Shown: positions 1 through 5,755 of the stretch, piece by piece | Layout of the letters: every line of letters starts with the position of its first letter | Numbering within the stretch: the stretch's first letter is position 1 | Assembly (NCBI GenBank): GCA_963596435.1 | Contig: CAVBMG010000175.1 | Span: forward strand, 1-6,437 | Origin: COE1 sp963596435 | GTDB taxonomy: Bacteria > Bacillota > Clostridia > Lachnospirales > Lachnospiraceae | Length of the DNA: 6,437 nt | Direction of reading: 5' to 3' | The notes under the pieces: generated by a model | The model's input: only the letters and a program-made list of their open reading frames with translations | What the model was told of the DNA's origin: nothing | The model's database searches: none | Made by a program: the position numbers and the translations under genes

Positions 1-322
1 CTGCAAGTATCTTATTGACCTGCTTCGGATTTTCAAATCTTGCCGTACCAAATTCCTTACCCGGCATATAGTTTCTCTGACTGGTGTAATACATGACAAT
101 AGCCATCGCATAGATACCTAATGCAATGGCTACTGCTTTTACTGTATTGGAATTGTAATAGTTGGCAAAGGGAACAGCACATACTTCATTGAATCTGTCC
201 ATAAATTCATTAAAGGCAATCCCTTCCGTCCACGCACCATTTATCAGATAACCAAGATACCCGGCTAACACTGCACCCACAAGAATGAATATCAGTGAAG
301 GCTTTTTCTTTGTTGTCTGCAT
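1..322 (-). CDS. VirD4-like type IV coupling protein, N-terminal part (runs off the window)
   Basis: This is the start of a conjugative coupling ATPase, the inner-membrane protein that passes the relaxase-bound DNA strand to the mating channel. The ATG is at 322-320, seven bases after the PcfB stop, and a GAGG ribosome site (332-335) overlaps the end of the PcfB gene. The 107 visible residues read MQTTKKKPSLIF, then a membrane helix (about 9-27), an outside loop (28-60), a second helix (61-80), and a cytoplasmic stretch containing MPGKEFGTARF (86-96). That two-helix anchor followed by the GxxxFGTARF motif is typical of VirD4-like proteins of the CD1115/PcfC type in Clostridia elements. The Walker A and B motifs would lie beyond base 1 and are not seen. 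Its place directly after PcfB supports the call. The gene is cut by the window edge, with no sign that it is broken. Confidence 0.88.
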   Translation of the reverse strand, partial: MQTTKKKPSLIFILVGAVLAGYLGYLINGAWTEGIAFNEFMDRFNEVCAVPFANYYNSNTVKAVAIALGIYAMAIVMYYTSQRNYMPGKEFGTARFENPKQVNKILA

Positions 323-328
323 AGGCTG

Positions 329-1447
329 CTACCTCGCTTTCTTTGTGGTAACAGTTTTCTTCTGTGTGGTCTTTTTCTGCTGCTTCTGCACTTTCTCGTA
401 ACGCTCCCTGACAGATGACTCCACCTTATCATAGTGAGTATAAAGCTCGGTTCCTTTCTGGGTTGTCACCACACGATTCTGCTCATCGTAAAGCTTATAA
501 TCCTTTGTGGAATCTAAGAAGGTAAGCATTGTCTTTCCACCATGAATCTCCATGATGTTTTCCTTACGAAGCCATACATATTTTGCCTCTTCTCCCCATG
601 TGCCGGGAACTCTGGTCTTAACAGCATGGTCATTCTCTTCGATAATCAGCTTCTTGCTGATAGTCACATCTGATAAGTTCGCATTCTTTGATGCCGCAAC
701 CGCCCTCATTCTCTCAGCAAGGTCCTGATAACCTCTGACACGATTGATAAATGCATCCTTGTCCATCATAACTGTATGGGTGCCATCCTCATTCTTGCTG
801 CCAAGCACACCGATTGTCTCAAGCTGTCTGATAACACTTTCAGCCTGCTCACCATTGATACTGAAATTCTCCTTGACCTGATCCACACTGATAGCTTTCT
901 TTTCCATTGCAAACATTCCGACTTTTTCAATCAGTCCGTCAATGGCGGAATTTACCTTATCCCCTTCTATCGTGTGGCTTTTCTCGTTTCCCTGCTGTTT
1001 CTTCAAAAAATCCATCAGCTTGCCAAGGGATTTTTCATCTCCATTCTTCAGATAATCGTCAAATGTGGCAATCTTGCCAAACTTGAGCTTCTGTATCATC
1101 ATATTCACACGGGGAACTGCCTCTGTATGAAAGATTACCTCACTCAGTCCGTCTTTCCTGTTGCAGTCCGGAAGTACTGAATATAGGATTCCATACTTCT
1201 TTGCCATCTTTTCAACCTTTTTCATATCTTCGGTATTAAACTGCAACACCTGTAAATCGCCACCCTTTAAGAGCAGCTTTCTCATGGATGTCTTGCCAAG
1301 TGATTTCTCATAATCAAGCATCCCTTTTAAGAAATCTATTGCCTTCTGCATGGCAGCAATTCCTCCGCTTCCTACCTTCATGGCAATCTCAATGCCATCA
1401 TAAGCTACACGGATGATCTGCACCGCTTCCTGAATCTCTTCTGCCAT
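329..1447 (-). CDS. PcfB family protein (DUF3801), probable relaxosome/coupling accessory factor
   Basis: A 372-residue protein. Residues 1-125 match my recollection of the PcfB/DUF3801 family: an N-terminal helix, IGSGG-like VGSGGIAAMQKAIDFLK (25-41), KTSMRKLLLKGGDLQVLQF (52-70), KKYGILYSVLPD (83-94) and HTEAVPRVNMMIQKLKFGK (107-125). A middle segment (about 184-236; ISVDQVKENF and ESVIRQLETIGVLG) looks like a winged-helix DNA-binding unit, which is inference. A beta-rich segment follows (about 264-335), and the tail (351-372) is very rich in Lys, Gln and Thr, suited to nucleic acid or acidic partners. The family is regularly found beside the VirD4-like coupling gene, as here, but its biochemical role is not well settled. 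The ATG overlaps the upstream stop codon by one base (TAATG), and GGAGGTG lies about 6 bases upstream, so translation is likely coupled. The family call is firm; the function is inferred from context. Confidence 0.85.
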   Translation of the reverse strand: MAEEIQEAVQIIRVAYDGIEIAMKVGSGGIAAMQKAIDFLKGMLDYEKSLGKTSMRKLLLKGGDLQVLQFNTEDMKKVEKMAKKYGILYSVLPDCNRKDGLSEVIFHTEAVPRVNMMIQKLKFGKIATFDDYLKNGDEKSLGKLMDFLKKQQGNEKSHTIEGDKVNSAIDGLIEKVGMFAMEKKAISVDQVKENFSINGEQAESVIRQLETIGVLGSKNEDGTHTVMMDKDAFINRVRGYQDLAERMRAVAASKNANLSDVTISKKLIIEENDHAVKTRVPGTWGEEAKYVWLRKENIMEIHGGKTMLTFLDSTKDYKLYDEQNRVVTTQKGTELYTHYDKVESSVRERYEKVQKQQKKTTQKKTVTTKKAR

Positions 1448-1851
1448 TATCGCACCTCCACTTTCTCTCTGACTGTTGTTTTAAGTGTTTCTGTCTCTGT
1501 AGTACGGATTTCCTCGGCTGATACATCAATACCATAAGCAGTCAAAATATCTGCCAGATGATTGATTGCTTTCTCCTCCTCGATACGGTACATTTCAAGT
1601 GCCACAAGCAGGTTTTCCACCTGTTCCACCCATGCAGGCTTCATATCATATTTAGACCTGTATGTGACCATAATCTCGTCCGACTCAGCCTTATCCGCTG
1701 AATGTGCCAAAGCTTCAATAAGAGAAATCGTATCTTCCTTGCTGCCGCTTCTGAATGCGAACTGGACAACAAAGTTTTTCTCTTCCTCTGTAAACTGATG
1801 CTCCACACCATTCATCTCTGTTACTGCTTCATTTACTACTGCTAAATTCAT
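1447..1851 (-). CDS. Small acidic protein of unknown function (134 aa) in the transfer operon
   Basis: I do not recognise this protein. It is soluble, with no signal peptide or membrane segment, and acidic (28 Asp/Glu against 14 Lys/Arg by my count). It looks mostly helical, with segments at about 20-50, 74-105 and 111-134. The ATG at 1851 follows the coiled-coil gene by nine bases, and its ribosome site TAGGAGG includes the stop codon of that gene. Its own stop overlaps the PcfB start by one base. This packing makes it a genuine gene that is co-translated with PcfB. It may be a small partner or stabiliser of a neighbouring transfer protein, which is inference from position only. The opposite-strand reading frame in the same place (1562-1798) has no ribosome site or family features and is a shadow. 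Confidence 0.8.
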   Translation of the reverse strand: MNLAVVNEAVTEMNGVEHQFTEEEKNFVVQFAFRSGSKEDTISLIEALAHSADKAESDEIMVTYRSKYDMKPAWVEQVENLLVALEMYRIEEEKAINHLADILTAYGIDVSAEEIRTTETETLKTTVREKVEVR

Positions 1852-1860
1852 AAGTTCCTC

Positions 1861-3045
1861 CTAATCTGCCATGCTGTTTTCAAGCACAGCAATCTCAATG
1901 ATCTCCTTCATCTTTTCTGCTGAAATATTATTGGTGATAAGCTCAATAAGCTGTGTCTCTGTAAGACCTTTCTCAATGGCACTTTTAATCTGCACAAGCT
2001 GTGCCGGAACAAGGTCTCCCGATGCAACCAGCTTTACAATGTCTGCTCTTGATTTTTTCTTAAATGACAGTCTTGCAAAAAGGCTTGCCACTCCGCTGTT
2101 GCTGCTCTTTCTCACACTTCGCTCAATCGGAAGTCTCTGCACCACATTTCCAGTGCCATCAACTACCGGAATCTGATAATAGACCGGAATCCCGTTTGCC
2201 ACAGCCTGCATATTCTGAGGAACTGCAACTGTATCAACCATCTTTTTTTCTGCCTGTGGTACGGACTGGCTTTCCTGCGGCTCTGCCTTACTTTCTGCCT
2301 CTTTCTTATTCTCTGTGGCAACACTTATGATCTTTTCTTCCAATGACTCTATTCTGTCTCCCATACGCTTCATCTCCTTATCCTTTTTCTCAATATCATC
2401 CCTGAGTCTTGCAATCGTACTGCTTGCCTTATTCAGTTCATTCTGCTGGCTGTTGATAAGAGCATCCTTATCCTGGTTCTCCTTGACCAGACGCTCCCTG
2501 ACTTCCTCATCATCTTTGGAAGTTTCTATTTCAGAAAGCTTCTTATTCAGGGCATCATACCTTTCATTCTGGTGATTGATCTTTGCAACCACTTCATCCA
2601 TCTGGGCTACAAGACTTTTCACATACTCTAAATCCTGTGGCACCTGCTCTTTGGCTTTATTAAGCTTTTCTAATACCACATCAAACATCCTGCGCATGTT
2701 TACTGCTGTATCATCTTTTTGGACTACCTCTCTGATTGCATCAATCGGCACACATTTTTCATAGTAATCCAATGCTGTCTGCATCTTAGGTGCTGCCATC
2801 CTGCTATCTTTCAACAGCGTTAACAACTCTTCTGATACACCCTTATGCAGACATTTTGATAACACCTTCATCTGCTCAATGTCATAACTTTTGTTAAGAT
2901 ACAGACCAATTTCATCATCAGTCAGTCCATATTCATAATCGCTTTTGACAAGAGCAATGACCTCACTGTCCATATGCTTATTACGAAGAATCTGTATCTT
3001 TCTCTCAATCGCCATTTCACTTAATGGCTCTCTTTTTTCTTCCAT
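1861..3045 (-). CDS. Coiled-coil protein with helical repeats at both ends (394 aa), unknown function
   Basis: Not a family I can name. Three parts are visible. Residues 40-127 hold three copies of a repeat of about 29-30 residues, starting GLTDDEIGLYL (40), GVSEELLTLLK (69) and CVPIDAIREVV (98), each with a second helix around a Gln/Lys/Asn-Met pair (QM, KM, NM). Residues about 128-250 are a long charged coiled coil rich in Lys, Glu, Asp and Gln. A Pro/Gln/Ser linker (251-315) and a basic patch SFKKKSR (327-333) follow, and then the same helical repeat returns (about 334-359 and 360-389, GLTETQLIELI...EKMKEII). There is no membrane segment or signal peptide, so it is cytoplasmic. The ATG at 3045 has AGGAGG about 6 bases upstream, just beyond the terminator that ends the relaxase gene. 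The layout suggests a scaffold or tether within the transfer apparatus, which is inference. Confidence 0.8.
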   Translation of the reverse strand: MEEKREPLSEMAIERKIQILRNKHMDSEVIALVKSDYEYGLTDDEIGLYLNKSYDIEQMKVLSKCLHKGVSEELLTLLKDSRMAAPKMQTALDYYEKCVPIDAIREVVQKDDTAVNMRRMFDVVLEKLNKAKEQVPQDLEYVKSLVAQMDEVVAKINHQNERYDALNKKLSEIETSKDDEEVRERLVKENQDKDALINSQQNELNKASSTIARLRDDIEKKDKEMKRMGDRIESLEEKIISVATENKKEAESKAEPQESQSVPQAEKKMVDTVAVPQNMQAVANGIPVYYQIPVVDGTGNVVQRLPIERSVRKSSNSGVASLFARLSFKKKSRADIVKLVASGDLVPAQLVQIKSAIEKGLTETQLIELITNNISAEKMKEIIEIAVLENSMAD

Positions 3046-3063
3046 ATATGCCTCCTAACCACT

Positions 3064-3091
3064 AAAAAAACAGCCTAACGTACCGGCTGTT
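3064..3091 (-). terminator. Intrinsic terminator overlapping the relaxase stop codon
   Basis: Read on the minus strand, a seven-base stem AACAGCC (3091-3085) pairs exactly with GGCTGTT (3075-3069) around a nine-base loop, and a run of seven T follows (3070-3064). This is the classical rho-independent layout. The relaxase TAG (3077-3075) lies at the loop/stem junction, so the last codons of the gene form the hairpin. The next gene starts only 18 bases after the T run, so the terminator sits inside the row of transfer genes and could limit expression of the downstream block. Stem length and T run are seen directly; efficiency is not known. Confidence 0.75.
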
Positions 3092-4517
3092 CTTTTCTGT
3101 CTCTTATTATTTCTTTGTCATACTGCTTCTCTTCTGCCGAAGCTGATACAGTAAGTTCCTTCCAGATTGATCTTCCAAGGCTAAGTTCCTTTGATACCGC
3201 CCGTTCTGCCTTACAGTCCTGTGCATACTTGCTCTCATATTTTTTCCGAAGATTCTCGACCTCTTCCACACTGTATCCCTGTGCTAAAAGCTCTGTGTTA
3301 AGCCTTTCCCATGCATTATGCTCATCTTCAAAGAAGGTATCCCCACTCTGATAACACGATTCCGCATCATCAAGCTCCCGGATCTGTTCAGCCTTCTCAA
3401 AAATATCTTTGAATCGTTCCTTAGCCTTATAAGTCTTACTCTTTTCCTTTGATGCTTCTTTTTTCTTATCCGTCAGATTATCAAGTACCGACACAAGTTC
3501 TTCCGCACTCTCAATCTTATGCCTTACCAGAAATAGATACTGCTCCTGCAGCTTATGCATCTTTCGGATATCATCCTTATACTTCCATACCTGACTGTAT
3601 GGCTTCTTTTTCAGCTTTCCAATCCGGTAAAGCTTTGCATAATATCTTTTCTGCAAGCCTGACATCTTCGCCCTGCGGTATCTCCTGACATAACACTTTA
3701 CTATCGCTGCCTGCCTTTCCTCATTCTGTGACTGGTAAAAGGATAAATCTTCCTTAGCAATACGCTCCACAATAGCTTCCTGTGAATAATTCTCGCCAAG
3801 AGTCTTACATCTTCTGAATCTTGTCATCCCCTGTGGTCTGACTGCCAGATACTTTCCCTGCTTGACCTCATATCCTTTTTCCGACAGCAGCTCCAGAAAT
3901 CCACTGAAGTCATTTGCCTGTAAAATGCAGGCATCAAGATCTCTTTTTATCATATCTGCCCACACAAAGCTGCCTTCACGATATTCGCTCCAGTCCTTAT
4001 AATTCTCGTGCTGTTTCTCTTTGCTGCCATCCTCCACATCTATAATGGAAAGACCATACTCCTGACACAGCTTATTGGTAATCGGCTGGATATACTTTGC
4101 CCAGTCACCTTTCTCATAGCGATACTTTTTCCCATCCACAAAGCTGACACTGTTAAATACAATGTGTGAATGAACATGGTCTGTATTATCATGAACCACA
4201 AATACCGCTTCATAGGCATCACCAAGATATTCTGCTACAAACTTCTGTGTTATCTCAAAAGCCCTGTCCGGTTCCACCTCATCCTCTTTGAAGGAAAGAA
4301 TGATGTGATACCCCTGTCTCTTATCTGTTTTCCAAAACTGCTTCTTTGTATCCATCATCTGATCAAAAGCCATATCAGCCTGACAGTTAACAGCTCCCAC
4401 AAGTCTTCCTCCCTGCGTTTTCTCAGGATTCATTACATAATCCAGTGCCCGCTTTAAATGCCTTGCATGAAAAGAATTCCCGCTGTCCTTCATGTGAAGT
4501 ATCTTACTGATTGCCAA
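3075..4517 (-). CDS. Relaxase/mobilization nuclease, MOB_P type (480 aa)
   Basis: This is the DNA-nicking enzyme that cuts one strand at oriT, stays joined to its 5' end through a tyrosine and pilots it into the recipient. The relaxase domain is at about 1-165. Tyr27 in ALDYVMNPEKT is the likely catalytic residue (motif I). RQGYHIILSF (67-76) is the segment around motif II. HDNTDHVHSHIVFN (109-122) supplies the metal-binding histidines His109, His116 and His118 (motif III). A second conserved block (about 178-255, with AVRPQGMTRFRRCKTLG) and a basic, helical C-terminal half follow, probably for DNA and relaxosome contacts. The start is a TTG at 4517-4515, chosen because the family N-terminus MAISKILHMK begins there and GGTGG lies 6 bases upstream; the ATG at residue 9 has no ribosome site. 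It overlaps mobC by 14 bases, so the two are likely co-translated. It ends in an intrinsic terminator. Length is complete for this kind of relaxase. Confidence 0.92.
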   Translation of the reverse strand: MAISKILHMKDSGNSFHARHLKRALDYVMNPEKTQGGRLVGAVNCQADMAFDQMMDTKKQFWKTDKRQGYHIILSFKEDEVEPDRAFEITQKFVAEYLGDAYEAVFVVHDNTDHVHSHIVFNSVSFVDGKKYRYEKGDWAKYIQPITNKLCQEYGLSIIDVEDGSKEKQHENYKDWSEYREGSFVWADMIKRDLDACILQANDFSGFLELLSEKGYEVKQGKYLAVRPQGMTRFRRCKTLGENYSQEAIVERIAKEDLSFYQSQNEERQAAIVKCYVRRYRRAKMSGLQKRYYAKLYRIGKLKKKPYSQVWKYKDDIRKMHKLQEQYLFLVRHKIESAEELVSVLDNLTDKKKEASKEKSKTYKAKERFKDIFEKAEQIRELDDAESCYQSGDTFFEDEHNAWERLNTELLAQGYSVEEVENLRKKYESKYAQDCKAERAVSKELSLGRSIWKELTVSASAEEKQYDKEIIRDRKEQPVR

Positions 4518-4836
4518 TCTTTACCACCGCCTCGCTGACAGACTGATTCAGCTTTTTCATATATGCCACAAGCTGCTCCTTATCTTTCTTGGAATACAGC
4601 TGTGCATTGCTGTTAAATACAATCTGATTGATGTTAATGCCGATTCGGTTTATCTCATTGATAAGCTCTTTAAGAAGTTTCCTTACTTCCGGATAATCAT
4701 TTGGTTTCTGACTGATTAGAAGCCTGATATATTCGGCTTCATTCATTCCATTTGCCTTTGCCTTATCAGAAAGTACCTTCGCTTCCTGTGGCATAAGTCT
4801 TAATGTTTTCCTTATACAATGAACTTTATCCGCCAT
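4504..4836 (-). CDS. mobC: MobC-type relaxosome accessory protein (110 aa)
   Basis: A small DNA-binding partner of the relaxase that recognises oriT and helps open the duplex at the nick. The N-terminal 8-45 (RKTLRLMPQEAKVLSDKAKANGMNEAEYIRLLI) has the strand-helix-helix pattern of a ribbon-helix-helix domain. The centre, ELINEINRIGININQIVFNSN (57-77), carries the NxIGxNxNQI-like signature of the bacterial mobilization protein MobC family. The length is usual for the family. The ATG follows the upstream stop by four bases; AGGAAGGTGA, made from the last codons of the upstream gene, is its ribosome site. Its end overlaps the relaxase start by 14 bases in another frame. MobC families in such elements often repress their own operon by binding oriT, which would fit the palindromes at 5442-5504, but this is inference. 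Confidence 0.88.
   Translation of the reverse strand: MADKVHCIRKTLRLMPQEAKVLSDKAKANGMNEAEYIRLLISQKPNDYPEVRKLLKELINEINRIGININQIVFNSNAQLYSKKDKEQLVAYMKKLNQSVSEAVVKIGNQ
4524..4533 (-). promoter_or_regulatory. Ribosome binding site that fixes the TTG start of the relaxase
   Basis: On the minus strand GAGGCGGTGG ends 6 bases before the TTG at 4517-4515. It lies inside the last codons of mobC. The first in-frame ATG, 24 bases further on, has only an AT-rich stretch before it with no Shine-Dalgarno match. The site therefore supports the TTG start and a low, mobC-coupled level of relaxase. Confidence 0.6.
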
Positions 4837-4840
4837 AGAA

Positions 4841-5362
4841 TCACCTTCCTCTCTTACCCGTACTGTATTCTCTTACTCCTTCTGCTACTGTTACAGCAGC
4901 TTTTTCCAGTTCTTTATTACCCAGCTGGGCAATAACCCTGTCTGCAAGCTCTGTGGCAACTGCTATAAGCTCCTTACCATAACTGGTTTTATCAAACAAT
5001 CTGTCCAGTCTCTTTTCATCTGCTTTCAGACTTTCATACTTGTTCTGATACTCGTTATAGTCGTTAAAATCCTTTGGATCACTCCTGTGTGCTTCCGCAT
5101 CAAGTATCAGTTCATAGTTCCATTCACAGACAATATCTATAACATCATCAATCGAATATGGTTCTATCTCGCCATTCTCTTCAGCAATATCCTGCCTGTA
5201 CATCTTCCCATCTGAATCTATGCCAATGGCATAATCATGTCCTTCCATATAGTTAAGCAGAATTGCAGCATCTTCTATCGAAGGGTTTAGTAAGATATCA
5301 AATGTGTCTGCCCAGGCAATAAGTTCCTCTGGTTCTGCGATTATTGTAAGTTCTTTATCCAT
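4841..5362 (-). CDS. Acidic protein of unknown function, first gene of the mob block (173 aa)
   Basis: I do not recognise a family. The protein is soluble, without signal peptide or membrane segment. By my count it has 41 Asp/Glu against 19 Lys/Arg, and the imbalance is concentrated in residues 1-90 (25 acidic, 3 basic); the C-terminal part (about 100-173) is helical with normal charge and ends GKRGR. It opens with MDKELTIIAEPEELIAWAD and holds the dipeptide-rich stretch DPKDFNDYNEYQNKYE (95-110). The ATG at 5362 is preceded by GGGAGGTG (5373-5380), about 10 bases away, a slightly long spacing. It is the first gene after the 393-base control region and is followed after four bases by mobC. 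It could be a transfer regulator, a relaxosome component, or a DNA-mimic type antirestriction protein, but none of these is shown by a motif. Confidence 0.8.
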   Translation of the reverse strand: MDKELTIIAEPEELIAWADTFDILLNPSIEDAAILLNYMEGHDYAIGIDSDGKMYRQDIAEENGEIEPYSIDDVIDIVCEWNYELILDAEAHRSDPKDFNDYNEYQNKYESLKADEKRLDRLFDKTSYGKELIAVATELADRVIAQLGNKELEKAAVTVAEGVREYSTGKRGR

Positions 5363-5441
5363 TGCTTTCCTGCACCTCCCTTATCCGTGTTTTGTATATC
5401 TCTTCCATCCACACGCCAGTCTGAATCTTTTAGGTTTACGG

Positions 5442-5483
5442 CTAGATACGCATTAGAGACATCTCTGTCCTAATGCCATCTAG
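5442..5483. other. Long imperfect inverted repeat, candidate oriT or leader structure
   Basis: Seventeen base pairs can form around a four-base loop (TCTC, 5462-5465): CTAGAT (5442-5447) with ATCTAG (5478-5483), GCATTAG (5450-5456) with CTAATGC (5470-5476), and GACA (5458-5461) with TGTC (5466-5469). One extra A (5457) and an AC/C mismatch (5448-5449 against 5477) break the stem. It lies 79 bases upstream of the first gene of the mob block. MOB_P origins of transfer are known to carry an inverted repeat beside the nick site, close to the mob genes. I could not recognise a known nick sequence, so oriT is an inference; an operator or RNA leader hairpin is equally possible. Confidence 0.5.
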
Positions 5484-5504
5484 TTAGGGAGAAAATCTCC
5501 CTAA
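5484..5504. other. Perfect 9-bp hairpin next to the long inverted repeat
   Basis: TTAGGGAGA (5484-5492) pairs exactly with TCTCCCTAA (5496-5504) around a three-base loop. It directly abuts the long inverted repeat. On neither strand is it followed by a run of T, so it is not an ordinary terminator. It may be a protein binding site or part of a paired oriT/leader structure. CCTAAAA at 5500-5506 could alternatively pair with TTTTAGG at 5428-5434. Confidence 0.55.
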
Positions 5505-5519
5505 AACCCTCTGTTTATG

Positions 5520-5736
5520 AAAGTGGGGGCGCTTTTTGCCCCCACTTTGCTACTTTGGGGGCACTTTCTGCCCCCATTTTGTTATTTTGGGGGCGCTTTC
5601 TGCCCCCACTTTTATTTTTACTTTCGTCCGGATTTTGTCGTGTCCGAATTGCGGGGGCGCTTTTTGCCCCCACTTTGACATTTTGGGGGCGCTTTCTGCC
5701 CCCACTTTGCTGTTTTGGGGGCGCTTTCTGCCCCCA
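5520..5736. repeat. Array of six GC-rich hairpins on an exact 32-bp grid with one empty slot
   Basis: Each unit is GGGGGC, a seven-base loop (GCTTTCT or GCTTTTT; ACTTTCT in unit 2), then GCCCCC, flanked by T-rich spacer. Loop centres are at 5534, 5566, 5598, 5662, 5694 and 5726, so spacing is 32, 32, 64, 32 and 32 bases; a slot at 5630 is missing. Unit 1 has the longest stem, 11 perfect pairs (AAAGTGGGGGC with GCCCCCACTTT); the others have 6-8. The spacers vary (TTTGCTAC, TTTTGTTA, TTTGACAT, TTTGCTGT), while the palindromes are nearly constant, so the palindromes are the conserved part. The array starts 20 bases after the TOPRIM gene stop and ends before the mob leader. It could be a set of binding sites, a replication origin or a transcription barrier. 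It is not a CRISPR: the units are palindromes and the gaps are too short. Reading frames across it are artefacts of a stop-free repeat. Confidence 0.9.
5626..5650. repeat. Two GTCCG-ATT boxes in the empty slot of the hairpin array
   Basis: GTCCGGATT (5626-5634) and GTCCGAATT (5642-5650) differ at one base and are 16 bases apart, half the 32-bp period. The first contains the palindrome TCCGGA (5627-5632), whose centre is at the position expected for the missing hairpin. CGGA (5629-5632) can also pair weakly with TCCG (5643-5646). The boxes do not resemble the hairpin units. Role unknown. Confidence 0.5.
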
Positions 5737-5755
5737 CACATCAAAATCCGATTTC

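Noticed and set aside
776..1180. 134-aa + strand frame, and other + strand frames at 1562-1798, 1871-2764, 3115-3688 and 4170-4457
   Set aside because: They lie opposite well-supported minus-strand genes, show no family motif and have the Ser/Leu/Phe-rich composition typical of antisense shadows.
4040..4225. 61-aa minus frame within the relaxase gene
   Set aside because: It is a shifted frame over the conserved motif III region of the relaxase, with no separate ribosome site or family features.
5384..5430. Sigma-70 promoter before the 173-aa gene (TATACA as -10, TTCAGA as -35)
   Set aside because: The spacing is about 21 bases and both boxes are weak; no convincing promoter could be fixed in the control region.
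5588..5620. Rho-independent terminator on the + strand (third hairpin followed by CTTTTATTTTT)
   Set aside because: The shape fits, but no + strand gene leads into it and the other five units lack a comparable T run. On the minus strand the hairpins are followed by A, not T.
5520..5736. CRISPR array
   Set aside because: Units are about 20-base perfect palindromes with only 9-14 base T-rich gaps of similar sequence; there are no spacer-length unique inserts and no cas genes.
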